From: Paludisphaera borealis
Lineage (GTDB): Bacteria > Planctomycetota > Planctomycetia > Isosphaerales > Isosphaeraceae
DNA length: 64,000 nucleotides
NCBI RefSeq assembly: GCF_001956985.1
Contig: NZ_CP019082.1
Location: 6,076,001-6,140,000, forward strand
Direction of reading: 5' to 3'
Below the pieces are notes generated by a model. The model searched no databases, was not told where the DNA came from, and was given only the letters and a program-made list of their open reading frames with translations. Shown here one piece after another: positions 28,190 to 38,450 of the stretch. A program made the position numbers and the translations under genes. Numbering within the stretch: position 1 is the stretch's first letter; every line of letters starts with the position of its first letter.

Positions 28190-28339
28190 ATGCGCAGATT
28201 GGATTTTCTGATCTTCCAAGATCGGTCCAGTCGAGACCTGACGGGCGGAAAGCCGAATCGATCGATACTCTTCGAGTGGATGGAGAGCACGTCCTCGGGC
28301 TCGAGGAATAGGGGCTCGCTCATTCGGCGAGCGCTTTGA
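28190..28339 (+). CDS. possible small protein
   Basis: This encodes 49 residues (MRRLDFLIFQDRSSRDLTGG...). The only support is a good ribosome site, GAAGGAGA, 6 bp before ATG 28190. It overlaps the end of the AbrB-like gene by 20 bp in convergent orientation. No family recognised. Confidence 0.25.
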   Translation: MRRLDFLIFQDRSSRDLTGGKPNRSILFEWMESTSSGSRNRGSLIRRAL

Positions 28340-28616
28340 AGGCCTTGGCGTGCACCTTCATGACACGGTCGATCGCCTTCTCGACCCGGGCGCGATGGGC
28401 CGCGCGATCCTCCTCGGATCGTGGCTCGGCGTCGGCCGCCGCCGGCGTCAGCAAAAGGCCCTTGCCGTCGGGGGCGAGCGTCACGTCGACGGTCGAGCCG
28501 TTCACCAGCCCGAGCAGGTCCAGGACAGGCTTGTCGATAATGATGCCGAGGCTGTTGCCGATCGGCCGGATGGTCCGAAGGATATCGCCCCCCTTGCGAG
28601 ACTTCGCCGTTCTCAT
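28320..28616 (-). CDS. SpoVT/AbrB-like (MazE-type) protein
   Basis: This encodes 98 residues. ILRTIRPIGNSLGIIIDKPV and LDLLGLVNGSTVDVTL form the swapped-hairpin AbrB/MazE DNA-binding fold seen in antitoxins. The C-terminal half is a charged helix (SEEDRAAHRARVEKAIDRVM) such as antitoxins use to hold a toxin. No toxin gene is adjacent on either side, so it is either an orphan antitoxin or a stand-alone regulator. ATG 28616 is chosen; a GTG two codons earlier is possible. Confidence 0.7.
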   Translation of the reverse strand: MRTAKSRKGGDILRTIRPIGNSLGIIIDKPVLDLLGLVNGSTVDVTLAPDGKGLLLTPAAADAEPRSEEDRAAHRARVEKAIDRVMKVHAKAFKALAE

Positions 28617-28690
28617 GCCCACTGGCGTTATAACAATACGAGCGCCTCAGTGGGACGTCAAGGGGAGCGATCGAAGACCGCTGGCTCGGG

Positions 28691-30619
28691 TTAGTGGTGC
28701 TGTTCCCAGCTCAGAATGGCGCCGGTGTCGGCGCTGGTGGCCATGGCCTGGTAGCGGGCGAGCCAGCCGGTCTTGAAGACGGGCGGGCGGGGCTTCCAGG
28801 CTTCGCGGCGGGCGGCGAGTTCGGCGTCGGTGAGGCGGACGGCGAGCTTACCGTTGGGGATGTCGATCTCGACGACGTCGCCGTCCTGGATCAGGCCGAT
28901 CGGGCCGCCGACGGCGGCTTCGGGGCTGACGTGGCCGATCGACGCGCCGGCGGTGCCGCCGGAGAACCGGCCGTCGGTGATGAGCGCGCACTTGTCGCCG
29001 AGGCCGACGCCCTTGACGGCGGTCGTGGGGGCGAGCATCTCCTGCATGCCGGGGCCGCCGCGCGGGCCTTCGTAGCGGATCACGATCACGTCGCCGGCCT
29101 TGACCTTGCCGAAGACGATGCCGTTGTAGGCGTCGATCTCGCTCTCGAAGATCACGGCCGGGCCGGTGTGGACCAGCATCTTGGGATCGACGCCGGCCGT
29201 CTTGACCACCGCGCCCTTGGGGGCGAGGTTGCCCTTGAGCATCGTCAGGCCGCCGGTCTGGGAGTAGGCGTTGTCGACGGTCCGGATGACGTCGAGCGGA
29301 TCGAAGCCGTCCGAGCCATTGGAACCGCCGTCGCCGTTGTCGAGCGGGATCGGCCCGCCGTCGTCGGGCGTTTCGGACTCGCCTTCCGACTCGAGCACCG
29401 CCAGTCCGGCGGACTGTGACCCGGCCGCGCCGACGCTTGCGACGGTCCAGGCCTGCGAGGTCCGCTCGCCGCCGGCCCGGACCCGGGTGAGAAGCTCGGC
29501 CGCCTGGGACGAGGACGTACTGCGGACGTCGAACTCGGCGATATTCTCGCCCAGCGTCTTGCCGGTCACGGTCGAGCACGAGAGATCGAGCAGCCCCGGC
29601 TTGCCGCGGGCGATCTCGCCGAGGATCGCGTGGATGCCGCCGGCCCGCGCGACGTCCTCGATGTGGTAGCTGCTCGACGGGCTGACCTTGCAGATGTTGG
29701 GCGTCTTCTTGCTCAGCTCGTCGATCCGGTCGAGCGTGAACGGCACGCCGGCCTCGTGGGCGATGGCCAGGATGTGGAGCACGGTGTTGGTGCTGCCCCC
29801 CATCGCCATGTCGAGGATCATGGCGTTGTCGAAGGCCGTCGCCGTGGCGATCTCGCGGGGCAGCAGGCCGTGGCCCTCGCCGACGCGGCCGAACTCGCGG
29901 GCCATCTCGACGATCCGCTTGGAAGCGTTCTCGTACAGGATCTTGCGGTCGGCCGAGGTCGCCAGGATGGTTCCGTTGCCGGGCAGCGACATACCAAGCG
30001 CTTCGGCCAGGCAGTTCATGCTGTTGGCCGTGAACATGCCCGAACAACTGCCGCAGGTGGGACAGGCGATCTTTTCGATCTCCTCCAGCTCTTCGGCCGT
30101 GATCTCGCCCCGGGCCTTCTGGACGCCGCCGACGAAGGCGTCGATCAGGTCGACGGTCTTGCCGCTGGCGGTCTTGCCGGCTTCCATCGGCCCGCCCGAG
30201 ACGAAGACCGTCGGCACGTTCACCCGCATCGCGCCCATGAACATACCGGGGACGATCTTGTCGCAGTTGGGGATGCAGATCATCCCGTCGAACATGTGCG
30301 CCTGGATCATCGTCTCGACGCAGTCGGCGATCAGCTCGCGCGACGGCAGCGAGTACTTCATCCCGTTGTGGCCCATCGCGATGCCGTCGTCGACGCCGAT
30401 CGTGTTGAACAGGAACGGCACGCCGCCCGCCGCCCGCACGCATTCCTTGACGTAGTTGCCGACCTCCTGAAGATGGACGTGGCCGGGGATGATGTCGACG
30501 TGGCTGTTGCAGATCGCGATGAACGGCTTGCCCCAGTCGTCCTCCCGAACACCCGTCGCGCGCAACAAGCTGCGGTGGGCCGCGCGGGAATCGCCTTGCT
30601 TGATTTCATCGGAACGCAT
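28691..30619 (-). CDS. ilvD: dihydroxy-acid dehydratase
   Basis: This encodes 642 residues of an IlvD/Edd-family Fe-S dehydratase that converts dihydroxy-isovalerate and -methylvalerate to the keto acids for branched-chain amino acids. Cluster-binding Cys regions are present: [18 protein letters not shown] and [12 protein letters not shown]. The family C-terminus [19 protein letters not shown] is also intact. It is longer than usual members because of a Gly/Ser/Asp-rich insertion at about residues 393-443 ([20 protein letters not shown]) in a region where relatives have only a short loop. The start has a GAGGACG site upstream. Confidence 0.93.
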   Translation of the reverse strand: MRSDEIKQGDSRAAHRSLLRATGVREDDWGKPFIAICNSHVDIIPGHVHLQEVGNYVKECVRAAGGVPFLFNTIGVDDGIAMGHNGMKYSLPSRELIADCVETMIQAHMFDGMICIPNCDKIVPGMFMGAMRVNVPTVFVSGGPMEAGKTASGKTVDLIDAFVGGVQKARGEITAEELEEIEKIACPTCGSCSGMFTANSMNCLAEALGMSLPGNGTILATSADRKILYENASKRIVEMAREFGRVGEGHGLLPREIATATAFDNAMILDMAMGGSTNTVLHILAIAHEAGVPFTLDRIDELSKKTPNICKVSPSSSYHIEDVARAGGIHAILGEIARGKPGLLDLSCSTVTGKTLGENIAEFDVRSTSSSQAAELLTRVRAGGERTSQAWTVASVGAAGSQSAGLAVLESEGESETPDDGGPIPLDNGDGGSNGSDGFDPLDVIRTVDNAYSQTGGLTMLKGNLAPKGAVVKTAGVDPKMLVHTGPAVIFESEIDAYNGIVFGKVKAGDVIVIRYEGPRGGPGMQEMLAPTTAVKGVGLGDKCALITDGRFSGGTAGASIGHVSPEAAVGGPIGLIQDGDVVEIDIPNGKLAVRLTDAELAARREAWKPRPPVFKTGWLARYQAMATSADTGAILSWEQHH

Positions 30620-31006
30620 GGGCTCGTCCTCGGTCTGGCTGGGGGGGGCGGGGGGGCGTCGCTACTGAACCATTAATCGTAGCAGAGCCCTATCCGACAT
30701 CCAAGTCGAGTAGCGGGCCGCGGGGTGATCGCTCAGGTGGGCGAGTCGATTTAGGGCCCTACGTCGCCAGGACTCCCACAGTCCACTTCCAGTGCAAGAC
30801 GATAGGAGCCTTTGGAGCCGCATGCTTCCACGTCTGCTCTGCCAGGAGGCGTGGTGGACCGTCAACCCGTATTTCGAGGAGTGAAAGGCGAATCAGGCCG
30901 GAGCGTCGACGAGTCTTCGGCTGCGTTGAATCCCGCCCTGGCTGTGCGAAGCAATCAGCCGTCGAAAGTCGCTCTCGAATTCGACCTGCAAGAGATCCTT
31001 GACTCA
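30620..31006. other. non-coding gap between ilvD and the IS5-type element
   Basis: The interval contains a G8-C-G7 tract at about 30638-30653, close to the ilvD start (on the ilvD coding strand a C-rich leader). A plus-strand frame at 30812-31006 has no recognisable product and is cut by the insertion sequence. It would stay open beyond the element if the insertion were removed, but there is no family support. Nothing else is seen. Confidence 0.4.
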
Positions 31007-31941
31007 GAGGCTATCCCGTAATTCTAGAAGATCGTAAACTCTTGTCCTCCCAGGAGGTTCGCAGGATTCATCGCCGCAGGAGCACCGTTCGATGCGTAAG
31101 CCCTACCCGTCCGACCTGACCGACGAACAGTGGGCGATCGTCGAGCCCTTGATCCCCGTTCCCCAGGTCGGACGGCCCCGGACCAACGACATGCGGGAGG
31201 TGCTCAATGCCATCCTCTACCTCAACCGCTCGGGGTGCCAGTGGGATATGCTGCCGCACGACCTGCCGGCCAAGAGCACCGTCTACAACCACTTCGCCCA
31301 GTGGCGGGACGACGGCACATGGCAACTCATCCTGGACGCCCTGCGCCGCCAGGTCCGCACGACGGCCGGGCGGGAGCCGTCCCCAAGCGCCGGGAGCATC
31401 GACAGCCAGACGGTCAAGGGGACCGAGACAGGGGGCGAACGGGGCTACGACGGCGGCAAGAAGCTGACCGGCGTGAAACGACATATCATCGTGGATACGC
31501 TGGGGTTGCTGCTGGTCGTGGCGGTCTCGGCGGCGTCCGCCGACGACGGGACGCACGCCCCCCAGGTGCTGGGGCGGCTGACGGCCGAGCATCGAAGCCG
31601 GTTGGCGTTGGTCTGGGGCGACGGCAAGTATCGCAACCACCACCTCGACGGCTGGCTGGCGGAGGCCTCGGCCGGGTACAGGATCGAGGTCGTGGAGCGG
31701 CCGCCGGGAAGCCAAGGGTTTGTGAAGCTGCCGAGGCGCTGGGTGGTGGAGCGGACGTTCGCCTGGCTGGGGCGGCATCGGCGACACAGTCGGAATTACG
31801 AGCACCACGCCGAGAGCAGCGAGTCGATGATCCGCATCAGCTCTATTCATCGCATGCTCAAGTTCTTGAAGCCCGATCGCTCAAGGCCGGCGATCCCGTT
31901 CAAGTACCATAAAAACCAGGACATCATTACGGGATAGCCTC
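31007..31941 (+). mobile_element. IS5-family insertion sequence with 16-bp inverted ends and TCA target duplication
   Basis: The left end GAGGCTATCCCGTAAT (31007-31022) and the right end ATTACGGGATAGCCTC (31926-31941) are perfect 16-bp inverted repeats. TCA at 31004-31006 and at 31942-31944 is the likely 3-bp target duplication; TNA duplications are typical of the IS427 group in the IS5 family. The 935-bp element holds one intact transposase gene. It looks recently inserted. Confidence 0.88.
31092..31937 (+). CDS. IS5-family transposase
   Basis: This encodes 281 residues in a single frame. The N-terminus ([36 protein letters not shown]) is the DUF4096-like domain of IS5-type transposases. 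The DDE triad can be placed at IDSQTVKG (Asp), VWGDGKYRN (Asp) and [14 protein letters not shown] (Glu). The stop codon lies within the right inverted repeat. The protein appears complete and may be active. Confidence 0.93.
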   Translation: MRKPYPSDLTDEQWAIVEPLIPVPQVGRPRTNDMREVLNAILYLNRSGCQWDMLPHDLPAKSTVYNHFAQWRDDGTWQLILDALRRQVRTTAGREPSPSAGSIDSQTVKGTETGGERGYDGGKKLTGVKRHIIVDTLGLLLVVAVSAASADDGTHAPQVLGRLTAEHRSRLALVWGDGKYRNHHLDGWLAEASAGYRIEVVERPPGSQGFVKLPRRWVVERTFAWLGRHRRHSRNYEHHAESSESMIRISSIHRMLKFLKPDRSRPAIPFKYHKNQDIITG

Positions 31942-32002
31942 TCACAACGGCCGCCGACGCACTTGATTCATATCGGGACAGTCACAAACCACCCACCGTT
32001 AT

Positions 32003-32773
32003 TCAGAGAGTGTAAAAATGCATACGCCCGAAAAGCCCGGCTGAAATCCAAGCAATTCCGATAGCCAAGCCGAGCCAATCCAGCCACCCGCGAATTCGAA
32101 ATCTGCGGCTCAATACAAGGCCGATCCAAATTACCGCGATGCTCCCTCCGACGTATCCCGTCATCCCTCCTGAAAATAGTCGCATCATACCTTCGGGTTC
32201 TGGCATCTCCACCAACATAATAAAAATCAAAATAGACAACGCAGACGAACTCGCGTGAGTGGCAGTGGCTAGCACAGGAATGAATCTGATACTAAGCACC
32301 AAATGTTTAAAGCGAGGCCGAGGTGATCGTAAACACAGTAACGCAAAAGCAAGCGAAAACACGGTGAGAAAACTAGCGACGGAAGTTACCAGAGAGGCGT
32401 GGCGAAATGCGTCAACAGTCTTGGCCACCTCGACTGCAAGGACCGTAGGCCCTTTCGTAGGCCGCATGGTAAAAGGGGACCTGTACGCCTCCGGTGGAAG
32501 GGGGGGCACCTCAAGTGAATCCGGGGGGGACACCTCAAGTGAATCCTGGGGCGGCACCTCCAATTGGTCAGGCGATTCCTGTACTTCTGAATCCGCCCAA
32601 GGCACAGGCGGCTGCCCCACCGGAGTGTCGACGAGAACTCGCGAAAATAGGGCTCTGGTCTTGTTGGTTTCAAGTTCGAATTGCGCAAGCGACAACGCCA
32701 GCCCAACGGCGATTATCGCGATAATCAACATTGCATCAGAGACTGCAAATGGGCGCGAATTCGAGGTCGCCAT
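32003..32773 (-). CDS. hypothetical membrane protein with LEVPP repeats
   Basis: This encodes 256 residues from ATG 32773, which has GGAGG 7 bp upstream. It has an N-terminal membrane segment (LIIAIIAVGLALSLAQF), then a periplasmic or extracytoplasmic stretch with three near-identical short repeats (DQLEVPPQDSLEVSPPDSLE). Three further membrane segments follow in the C-terminal half. Base composition is clearly less GC-rich than its neighbours, suggesting foreign origin or relaxed selection. No family recognised. It lies 62 bp from the right end of the IS. Confidence 0.5.
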   Translation of the reverse strand: MATSNSRPFAVSDAMLIIAIIAVGLALSLAQFELETNKTRALFSRVLVDTPVGQPPVPWADSEVQESPDQLEVPPQDSLEVSPPDSLEVPPLPPEAYRSPFTMRPTKGPTVLAVEVAKTVDAFRHASLVTSVASFLTVFSLAFALLCLRSPRPRFKHLVLSIRFIPVLATATHASSSALSILIFIMLVEMPEPEGMMRLFSGGMTGYVGGSIAVIWIGLVLSRRFRIRGWLDWLGLAIGIAWISAGLFGRMHFYTL

Positions 32774-32791
32774 GATCACGCCTCCACCTAG

Positions 32792-33271
32792 CTATTTCCA
32801 GACGAAATGACCTGTAAGGAGGCCGGCGAGGAAGGCCAGGGGGACGGCCATCAGGACCAGCAGCGACCAGGCCAGGACGATGAGCGGCGAGAGGATGACG
32901 TCGTGCGCCGGGCGTTCGGACTCGTCGCGGTCGCGACGGATCGAGGGGGGCTCGACCTGGATGGCGACGATCAGCGAATCGTCGACGGCCGGCCGCGACG
33001 CCGAGGGGGTGACCGAGAAGACGTCCGGAATCGCGACGTCGGGTTCCGGCTTCGCGGCGGCCGAAGCTGAGGCCGAGGCCGGCTCGACGGCGACCTCCGG
33101 GCTCGCGTTCGGGGCCGTCGGTTCGGTCGCGCTTTCGAGGCGCGGCACCTGCAACTCGGCCTGGCAGCGCGGGCATGCCACGATCGAGCCCACCTTGCGG
33201 GCCGGGACGCCGAGAAGCTTGTTGCATTGATAGCAACGGAACTTGATAGGTTCCTCAGAGATCGCCGACAT
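32792..33271 (-). CDS. zinc-ribbon protein with C-terminal membrane anchor
   Basis: This encodes 159 residues. It begins with a zinc-ribbon-like module (FRCYQCNKLLGVPARKVGS followed by ACPRCQAELQVP), two CxxC pairs of the kind common at the N-terminus of planctomycete membrane proteins. An Ala/Pro/Glu-rich linker follows, and a single C-terminal membrane helix (LIVLAWSLLVLMAVPLAFLA) ends the protein. ATG 33271 is taken as start because similarity of the ribbon begins right after it. It is probably cotranscribed with the membrane protein downstream (18 bp gap). Function unknown. Confidence 0.6.
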   Translation of the reverse strand: MSAISEEPIKFRCYQCNKLLGVPARKVGSIVACPRCQAELQVPRLESATEPTAPNASPEVAVEPASASASAAAKPEPDVAIPDVFSVTPSASRPAVDDSLIVAIQVEPPSIRRDRDESERPAHDVILSPLIVLAWSLLVLMAVPLAFLAGLLTGHFVWK

Positions 33272-33301
33272 TGCGAACGCCTCTCCGCCCCAGCCTGAAA
33301 C

Positions 33302-33352
33302 CAACGAATCGTCATGTCGCCAGCATTGGGACGCCCGACCTCATGAAAATGA
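33302..33352. repeat. repeat unit B, second copy
   Basis: CAACGAATCGTCATGTCGCC followed by GGGACGCCCGACCTCATG matches unit B at 26677 and, inverted, 38421-38450. It lies in the 346-bp gap 33272-33617. A plus-strand frame is open across that gap but is not family-like before 33618; no other element is seen there. Confidence 0.65.
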
Positions 33353-33617
33353 GCTGACGAGACGTCCCTCGTGCGACCACCCACCGATCGACGTCCATCC
33401 AGCCTACGGTGTTCCACCGATTGTCGCCACACTTCGATGCGCGACCAGGAGCGACGGCAGAGCCGGAAGGGGCCTTGCGAATCGAATAATCGGCAAGCTT
33501 GATACGTCTCGCCTCGACCGGGACCGCGCTTCTTCGGCTACAATAGAAAGTTGGTGGAGCGGGTCGCCGTTCCGGTCGCGGCGGGACGGAGTCTGTTCAG
33601 GGAGGCAGCGATCACCC

Positions 33618-35945
33618 ATGAATGTTGATCCGAGAAGTGGATGGGTCTTGCGGCTCGCGGCGCTCGTCCTGGCGGCGACGGCGCCCGGCTCGCCCATCCT
33701 GGCCGACTCCGTGATCATGAAGAACGGCATGACGTTCCGCACGGTCGGCCCTCCCGACAAGGACGGCACGCTGGTCTTTTTGTGGGACGGCCTCAAAAAG
33801 ACGGTGATCCGCGACTCCAAGATCGAGCGCGTGGTCCCCGACAACACGCTGCGCACCGGCGAGAAGTTCCAGCTCGTCCAGCCCTTGATCGTGCATGCGG
33901 GGATCATGCCCAAGGAAGTCATCAGCGTGGAGGCCGGGCCCTGGAACGAGAAGGGCCGCCGCCAATTCCGCTACGCGGGTTCGAAGTCGAACCGGCCGAT
34001 CGCGATGGAACAGGCGATCAACGAGATCGGCCCGTACCTGGTCCGGTATCGGGGCGTCGACGGCTTCTGGCACGGCGAGTTGGCCGTGAGCCAGGTGCCG
34101 AGACCTGTGATGATGAGCCTGCTGCATCGCGTCGAGCAGAAGAACCAGGACGAGCGCGAGCGGGTCGTACGCTACCTGATGGGCGCGGGGTGGTATCCCG
34201 AGGCGCGGGAGGAACTCGACCGGCTCATCAAGGAGTTCCCCGCGAGCGACCTGAGCGAGCGCGCGGCGAGCGCCCGGACGTTCATCGTCCAGGCCGAGGC
34301 CACCCAGCGCCGCGCCGAAGTCGACGTCCGCCGCCGAGCGCAGCAGCCCGAGGCCGCTTCAGCCCTCTTGAAGACGTTCACGGACAAGGAGATCGGCACC
34401 GAGATCCAGGTCGAGGTCCGCGACGTGATGCGCCGCGACGACGACCAGCGCGCGGCCGACGCCGAGGTCGACAACGACCTCCGCAAGCTCGAACTCAAGC
34501 TCTCGCCCAAGGTCCACGGCGAATGGAAAGCGCGGATCGCCGAAGTCCACAAGGCGCTCGACGAGGCTCCCGACGCGGTCCGCGGCCGGTTGGCCGCCTG
34601 GCGGAAGGCGCGGAGCGGAGCGGCGATCAGCGACGACGCTCAGCTCGCGCTGGCGATGTCCGGATACGTCGTGGGTCATGAGGCGGCGGTCTCCGAACTG
34701 GAGGCGGCCGACGCCCTCTGGAAGGCGCGCGACCTGATCGCGACCTACCTCGGCGACGGCGAGGACGCGTCGCGCGAGGAGATCCTGGCCCAATTGAACG
34801 ACGTCGCCTGGCCCGGCGGCGAGACCGGCGTTCCGGGCTATCGCCAGCTCGAACTCGCCAGCCTGATCGTTCCGCTCCTGCCGCCGACGCTTCCCAAGGG
34901 CGAAGCCGAGGGGGACAAGGGGCGGATCCACAACGTCGTCGAGGCCGCCGACTCGGAGCCGACCGAGTACTACGTCAAGCTGCCGCCGGAATACCACCCG
35001 CTCCGTTCTTATCCCGCCCTCGTCGTGCTGCATTCGGGGAGGGGGCCGCAGTCGGCCCTCGAACAATGGGAGGCTGAGGCGGCGCGTCGCGGCTACATCT
35101 TGATCGCGCCGGGATACAACGTGGCCGGCCAGTCTCCCGAGTACCGTTATTCCGCCAGCGAGCACGCGGCCGTCGAACTGGCCTTGCGCGACGCCCGCAA
35201 GCGGTACGCCATCGATTCCGACCGCATTTTCCTGGCCGGCCAGCTTCAGGGGGGCAACATGGCCTGGGACTTCGGCCTGGGGCACCCCGACCTGTTCGCG
35301 GGGCTCGTCGTCGTCTCGGGGTTCCCGGCCAAGTACGTCCCTCGATACCTCAGCCAGCACGAGCGCCTGCCGCTCATCTGTGTGCTCGGCGACCTCGCCC
35401 CGGCGTCCAACGAGGTCGTGTTCGCCAACTACGTGAAGCCCATGATTCTCAAAACCTGGGACGTCACGTACATGGAGTTTCACCATCGCGGGCTGGAGGA
35501 GTTCCCGGAGGAAATCCCCACGTTCTTCGACTGGATGGACCGCCGCCGCCGCGACCCGGTGCCCAAGGCCTTTGACGCCGTCTCCGCCCGGACCTGCGAC
35601 GACCGCCGCTACGGGATGGTGATCCGGGGCTTCGCCGAGGGGCGGACCACCGCGCCCGAGGCCGCCGAGGTGCTCGGCCAGAACCTTCGACCGGCCACGT
35701 TGAAGATGAAGACCAGCAGCATCAGCAATCTGGTCGATCTTCAGCTCGACGGAATCACCCAGGTCGACATCTGGCTGAGCCCGAAGCTCGTCGACTTCAA
35801 GCGGAAGCTGGAGATCCGGATCAATCGCGGCCGCAAGTCGTTCTACAAGGGACAGCCGATGCTCGAACTCAAACCCATGCTCGAAGACCTGCGCGTGCGC
35901 GGCGACCGTCAGCAGATTTACTGGTTCAAGATCGCCGCCGGCTGA
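33618..35945 (+). CDS. secreted alpha/beta-hydrolase-fold protein lacking the nucleophile Ser
   Basis: This encodes 775 residues. The signal peptide ends near SPILADSVI. The N-terminal 400 residues are charged and helical, with no named domain. From about residue 440 an alpha/beta hydrolase (esterase/PHB depolymerase-like) domain follows: [40 protein letters not shown]. At the nucleophile elbow the sequence is [11 protein letters not shown], where G-x-S-x-G is expected, so Leu543 replaces Ser. A possible His lies in [15 protein letters not shown]. The C-terminal 150 residues form another domain ([16 protein letters not shown]). It may be a non-catalytic binding protein. Confidence 0.7.
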   Translation: MNVDPRSGWVLRLAALVLAATAPGSPILADSVIMKNGMTFRTVGPPDKDGTLVFLWDGLKKTVIRDSKIERVVPDNTLRTGEKFQLVQPLIVHAGIMPKEVISVEAGPWNEKGRRQFRYAGSKSNRPIAMEQAINEIGPYLVRYRGVDGFWHGELAVSQVPRPVMMSLLHRVEQKNQDERERVVRYLMGAGWYPEAREELDRLIKEFPASDLSERAASARTFIVQAEATQRRAEVDVRRRAQQPEAASALLKTFTDKEIGTEIQVEVRDVMRRDDDQRAADAEVDNDLRKLELKLSPKVHGEWKARIAEVHKALDEAPDAVRGRLAAWRKARSGAAISDDAQLALAMSGYVVGHEAAVSELEAADALWKARDLIATYLGDGEDASREEILAQLNDVAWPGGETGVPGYRQLELASLIVPLLPPTLPKGEAEGDKGRIHNVVEAADSEPTEYYVKLPPEYHPLRSYPALVVLHSGRGPQSALEQWEAEAARRGYILIAPGYNVAGQSPEYRYSASEHAAVELALRDARKRYAIDSDRIFLAGQLQGGNMAWDFGLGHPDLFAGLVVVSGFPAKYVPRYLSQHERLPLICVLGDLAPASNEVVFANYVKPMILKTWDVTYMEFHHRGLEEFPEEIPTFFDWMDRRRRDPVPKAFDAVSARTCDDRRYGMVIRGFAEGRTTAPEAAEVLGQNLRPATLKMKTSSISNLVDLQLDGITQVDIWLSPKLVDFKRKLEIRINRGRKSFYKGQPMLELKPMLEDLRVRGDRQQIYWFKIAAG

Positions 35946-36009
35946 TCGATCGTCCGACTCAGGAAATCGGGGCCGCCGTGAATCCTTCGTATCGCTCGGG
36001 AGTTTATTC

Positions 36010-37482
36010 GTGTCAGATGTGCAAGTGGATACGCCGCAATGGGTGCGGGACGCAATTTTCTACCAGATTTTCCCCGATCGATTCGCGCGTAGTCTGAGCG
36101 TGCCGAAATCCAACCACCTCGACGAATGGGGCTCGCCGCCGACCTACAACGGCTACCAGGGAGGCGATCTGGCGGGCGTCGCCGAACGCCTCGACTACCT
36201 GCGCGATCTGGGTGTCAACGCCGTCTACTTCACGCCGGTCTTTCAGTCGGCTTCGAACCACCGCTACCACACGCACGACTACGAAAAGGTCGATCCGATG
36301 CTGGGCGGCGACGCCGCGCTCAGGCGACTGATCGACTGCGCCCACGCCCGAGGGATGCGCGTGGTCCTCGACGGCGTGTTCAACCACGCCAGCCGAGGCT
36401 TCTTCCAGTTCCACGACATCCTCGAGAACGGCTCCGACTCGGCCTACCTCGACTGGTTCAATGTCTCCCAATTCCCGCTCAACGCCTACCACCCGGACCA
36501 GCCGCCGAATTACCAGGCGTGGTGGAACCTGCCCGCCCTGCCGAAGTTCAACATCAAGTGCGACGCCGTGCGCGAGTTCCTGCTGAGCGTCGCGGTCCGC
36601 TGGATCGAGTTCGGCATCGACGGCTGGCGGCTCGACGTGGCCAACGAGATCGACGACGACGGCTTCTGGCGCGCGTTCCGCCAGCGCGTCCGCCAAGCCA
36701 ACCCCGACGCCTACATCGTGGGCGAAGTCTGGACCGACTCCGAGCACTGGCTTCAGGGCGATATGTGGGACGCGGTGATGAACTACCAGTTCACCCGCGC
36801 CTGCGTCGCCTACTTCATCGGCGACCGCGTTGAGAAATCGGAGCTGGAGCGGACGAGCCTCCACCCGGTCGGCCCGAAGGGGGCCGAGGCGTTCGCGAAA
36901 TCGATCCAGCGGCTGCACGGCCTGTACGCGCCCGAGGTCACGGCGGTGATGCTCAACCTCCTGGGCAGCCACGACACCGCGCGGTTCGTCTCACTCGCCC
37001 GGGGCGATTTCTCGGCGCTCCGGCTGGCATCGCTGTTTCAGATGACCTACCCCGGCGCCCCTTCGATCTACTACGGCGACGAGATCGGCATGCAAGGGGG
37101 CCACGACCCCGCCAACCGGGGCGCGTTCCCCTGGCACAAGACCGACTCCTGGGACGTCGACCTGCTGCGCTACTTCCAGCGGCTGACGAGCTTGCGGACG
37201 TCGCGCAAGGCCCTGCGGCGGGGCTCGTTCCGGGTCTTGCACGCGGCTGGCGACGTCTTCGCCCACGCGCGGAAGCTCGGCGACGACGTGGTCGTCGTGA
37301 TCTTCAACGCGGGAACGTCGACTCAGCGGCTCGACCTTCCGGTCCACGATCAGGCGGCCGACGGGGTCGAGCTGACCGATCCATGGTCACACCAGGGGGC
37401 TCAAATCGACGCCGGAATGATCCGCGGTCTGGAGCTGGCGCCGCGATCGGGGACGGTGCTCGCCACGCGTCTGAACTCGTGA
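36010..37482 (+). CDS. GH13 alpha-amylase-family enzyme (neopullulanase/cyclomaltodextrinase-like)
   Basis: This encodes 490 residues with a GTG start at 36010. The conserved GH13 regions are all present: [13 protein letters not shown] (region I), [13 protein letters not shown] (nucleophile D209), IVGEVWTDS (acid/base E239) and [10 protein letters not shown] (D322). The [15 protein letters not shown] segment and the lack of an N-terminal domain suggest an intracellular member acting on maltodextrins. The methyltransferase-like gene begins 10 bp after the stop, so the two are probably one transcript. A signal peptide is not seen. Confidence 0.9.
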   Translation: MSDVQVDTPQWVRDAIFYQIFPDRFARSLSVPKSNHLDEWGSPPTYNGYQGGDLAGVAERLDYLRDLGVNAVYFTPVFQSASNHRYHTHDYEKVDPMLGGDAALRRLIDCAHARGMRVVLDGVFNHASRGFFQFHDILENGSDSAYLDWFNVSQFPLNAYHPDQPPNYQAWWNLPALPKFNIKCDAVREFLLSVAVRWIEFGIDGWRLDVANEIDDDGFWRAFRQRVRQANPDAYIVGEVWTDSEHWLQGDMWDAVMNYQFTRACVAYFIGDRVEKSELERTSLHPVGPKGAEAFAKSIQRLHGLYAPEVTAVMLNLLGSHDTARFVSLARGDFSALRLASLFQMTYPGAPSIYYGDEIGMQGGHDPANRGAFPWHKTDSWDVDLLRYFQRLTSLRTSRKALRRGSFRVLHAAGDVFAHARKLGDDVVVVIFNAGTSTQRLDLPVHDQAADGVELTDPWSHQGAQIDAGMIRGLELAPRSGTVLATRLNS

Positions 37483-37492
37483 GGACGCAACG

Positions 37493-38293
37493 ATGAACGC
37501 ACGCCGTCCGCCCCCTTCCTGGCGGTTGCCCGAGGGGGTCAACCCACCCCTCTGGGAATACCTGAACACGCCGAGGCTCGCCGCCGAGGAGGACGCCTAC
37601 TTCGCCGGCCACCCACTGTTCGACGCCGACGCGCGCGCCGTCGACGAGCGGTTCCAGACGCCGGGCCGGCTCATCGACCTGGGCTGCGGCGCGGGGCGAC
37701 ACGCGGTCCGGTTCGCGTCGCGCGGGTTCGACGTCGTCGCCGTCGACCTCTCGCAGACGATGCTCGACATCGCCCGGCGGAAGGCCGAGCAGGCCGGCGA
37801 CCGCCTGCTCGCGGTGCAGGCCAACCTCTGCGATCTCGGCTGCTTTCCGGACGCCGGTTTCGACTATGCGCTTTCGATGTTCAGCACGCTGGGGATGATC
37901 CGTGGCCGAGACGCCCGGCGGCGGGCGCTCCGGGAAGCGTTCCGGATTCTCAGGCCCGGGGGCCGGATCGCGCTCCACGCCCACAACCTCTGGCTCAACC
38001 TCCGCGATCCCCAGGGTCGAAAATGGCTGTTCGGCCAGGCCCGGCGATGGATCGCCAGCGGGGGCGAGCTGGGCGACCGCCGAATGACGTACCGCGGCAT
38101 CCCCGGCATGGAAGTCCACCTCTACCGCTGGCGCGAGCTGACGAGCGACCTCCGCGCCGCCGGCTTCGTCATCGACGAGGCCGTCCCGCTCGACGAGGTG
38201 ACCGCCCAGCCGATCGCCCGCCCGCGCCTGCTGCCGGGCCTCCGCGCGGGGGGATGGTTCGTGTTCGCGCATCGGCCGGGCGAGGGGGCGTAG
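37493..38293 (+). CDS. class I SAM-dependent methyltransferase
   Basis: This encodes 266 residues. The AdoMet-binding motif I is LIDLGCGAGRHAVRFA, then VVAVDLSQTMLDIARRKAEQ (motif II region), and FRILRPGGRIALHAHN (motif post-III). These are characteristic of the Methyltransf_11/25 group, with a small-molecule target likely but not identifiable. It starts 10 bp after the GH13 gene, and the stop is 7 bp before palindromic repeat A. Confidence 0.85.
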   Translation: MNARRPPPSWRLPEGVNPPLWEYLNTPRLAAEEDAYFAGHPLFDADARAVDERFQTPGRLIDLGCGAGRHAVRFASRGFDVVAVDLSQTMLDIARRKAEQAGDRLLAVQANLCDLGCFPDAGFDYALSMFSTLGMIRGRDARRRALREAFRILRPGGRIALHAHNLWLNLRDPQGRKWLFGQARRWIASGGELGDRRMTYRGIPGMEVHLYRWRELTSDLRAAGFVIDEAVPLDEVTAQPIARPRLLPGLRAGGWFVFAHRPGEGA

Positions 38294-38299
38294 TCCCGC

Positions 38300-38450
38300 T
38301 ACAAGCCCGAAGCGCCAGCGAGTGCATTCCGAGCCAGCGTGCTGAATAAGCAAACGCAAAACAATGCACTCGCTGGCGCTTCGGGCTTGTATTCGGAGGC
38401 CGCCGACGTGACTCCTCGGTGCCCCATTTTCATGAGGTCGGGTGTCCCGC
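38300..38450. repeat. palindromic unit A followed by inverted unit B
   Basis: TACAAGCCCGAAGCGCCAGC with GAGTGCAT (from 38300) is answered by ATGCACTCGCTGGCGCTTCG with GGCTTGTA (38364-38391), a 28-bp inverted pair. The 35-bp core contains GTGCTGAATAAGCAAACGCA. After about 30 bp, 38421-38450 is the reverse complement of unit B. The transcript could fold into a very stable hairpin, so it may act as a 3'-end structure between the methyltransferase gene and the convergent serine acetyltransferase gene. Confidence 0.85.

Noticed and set aside
33243-33617. Upstream extension of the esterase-fold gene through repeat unit B
   Set aside because: The extension is not family-like and covers a repeat; a signal peptide begins at 33618.
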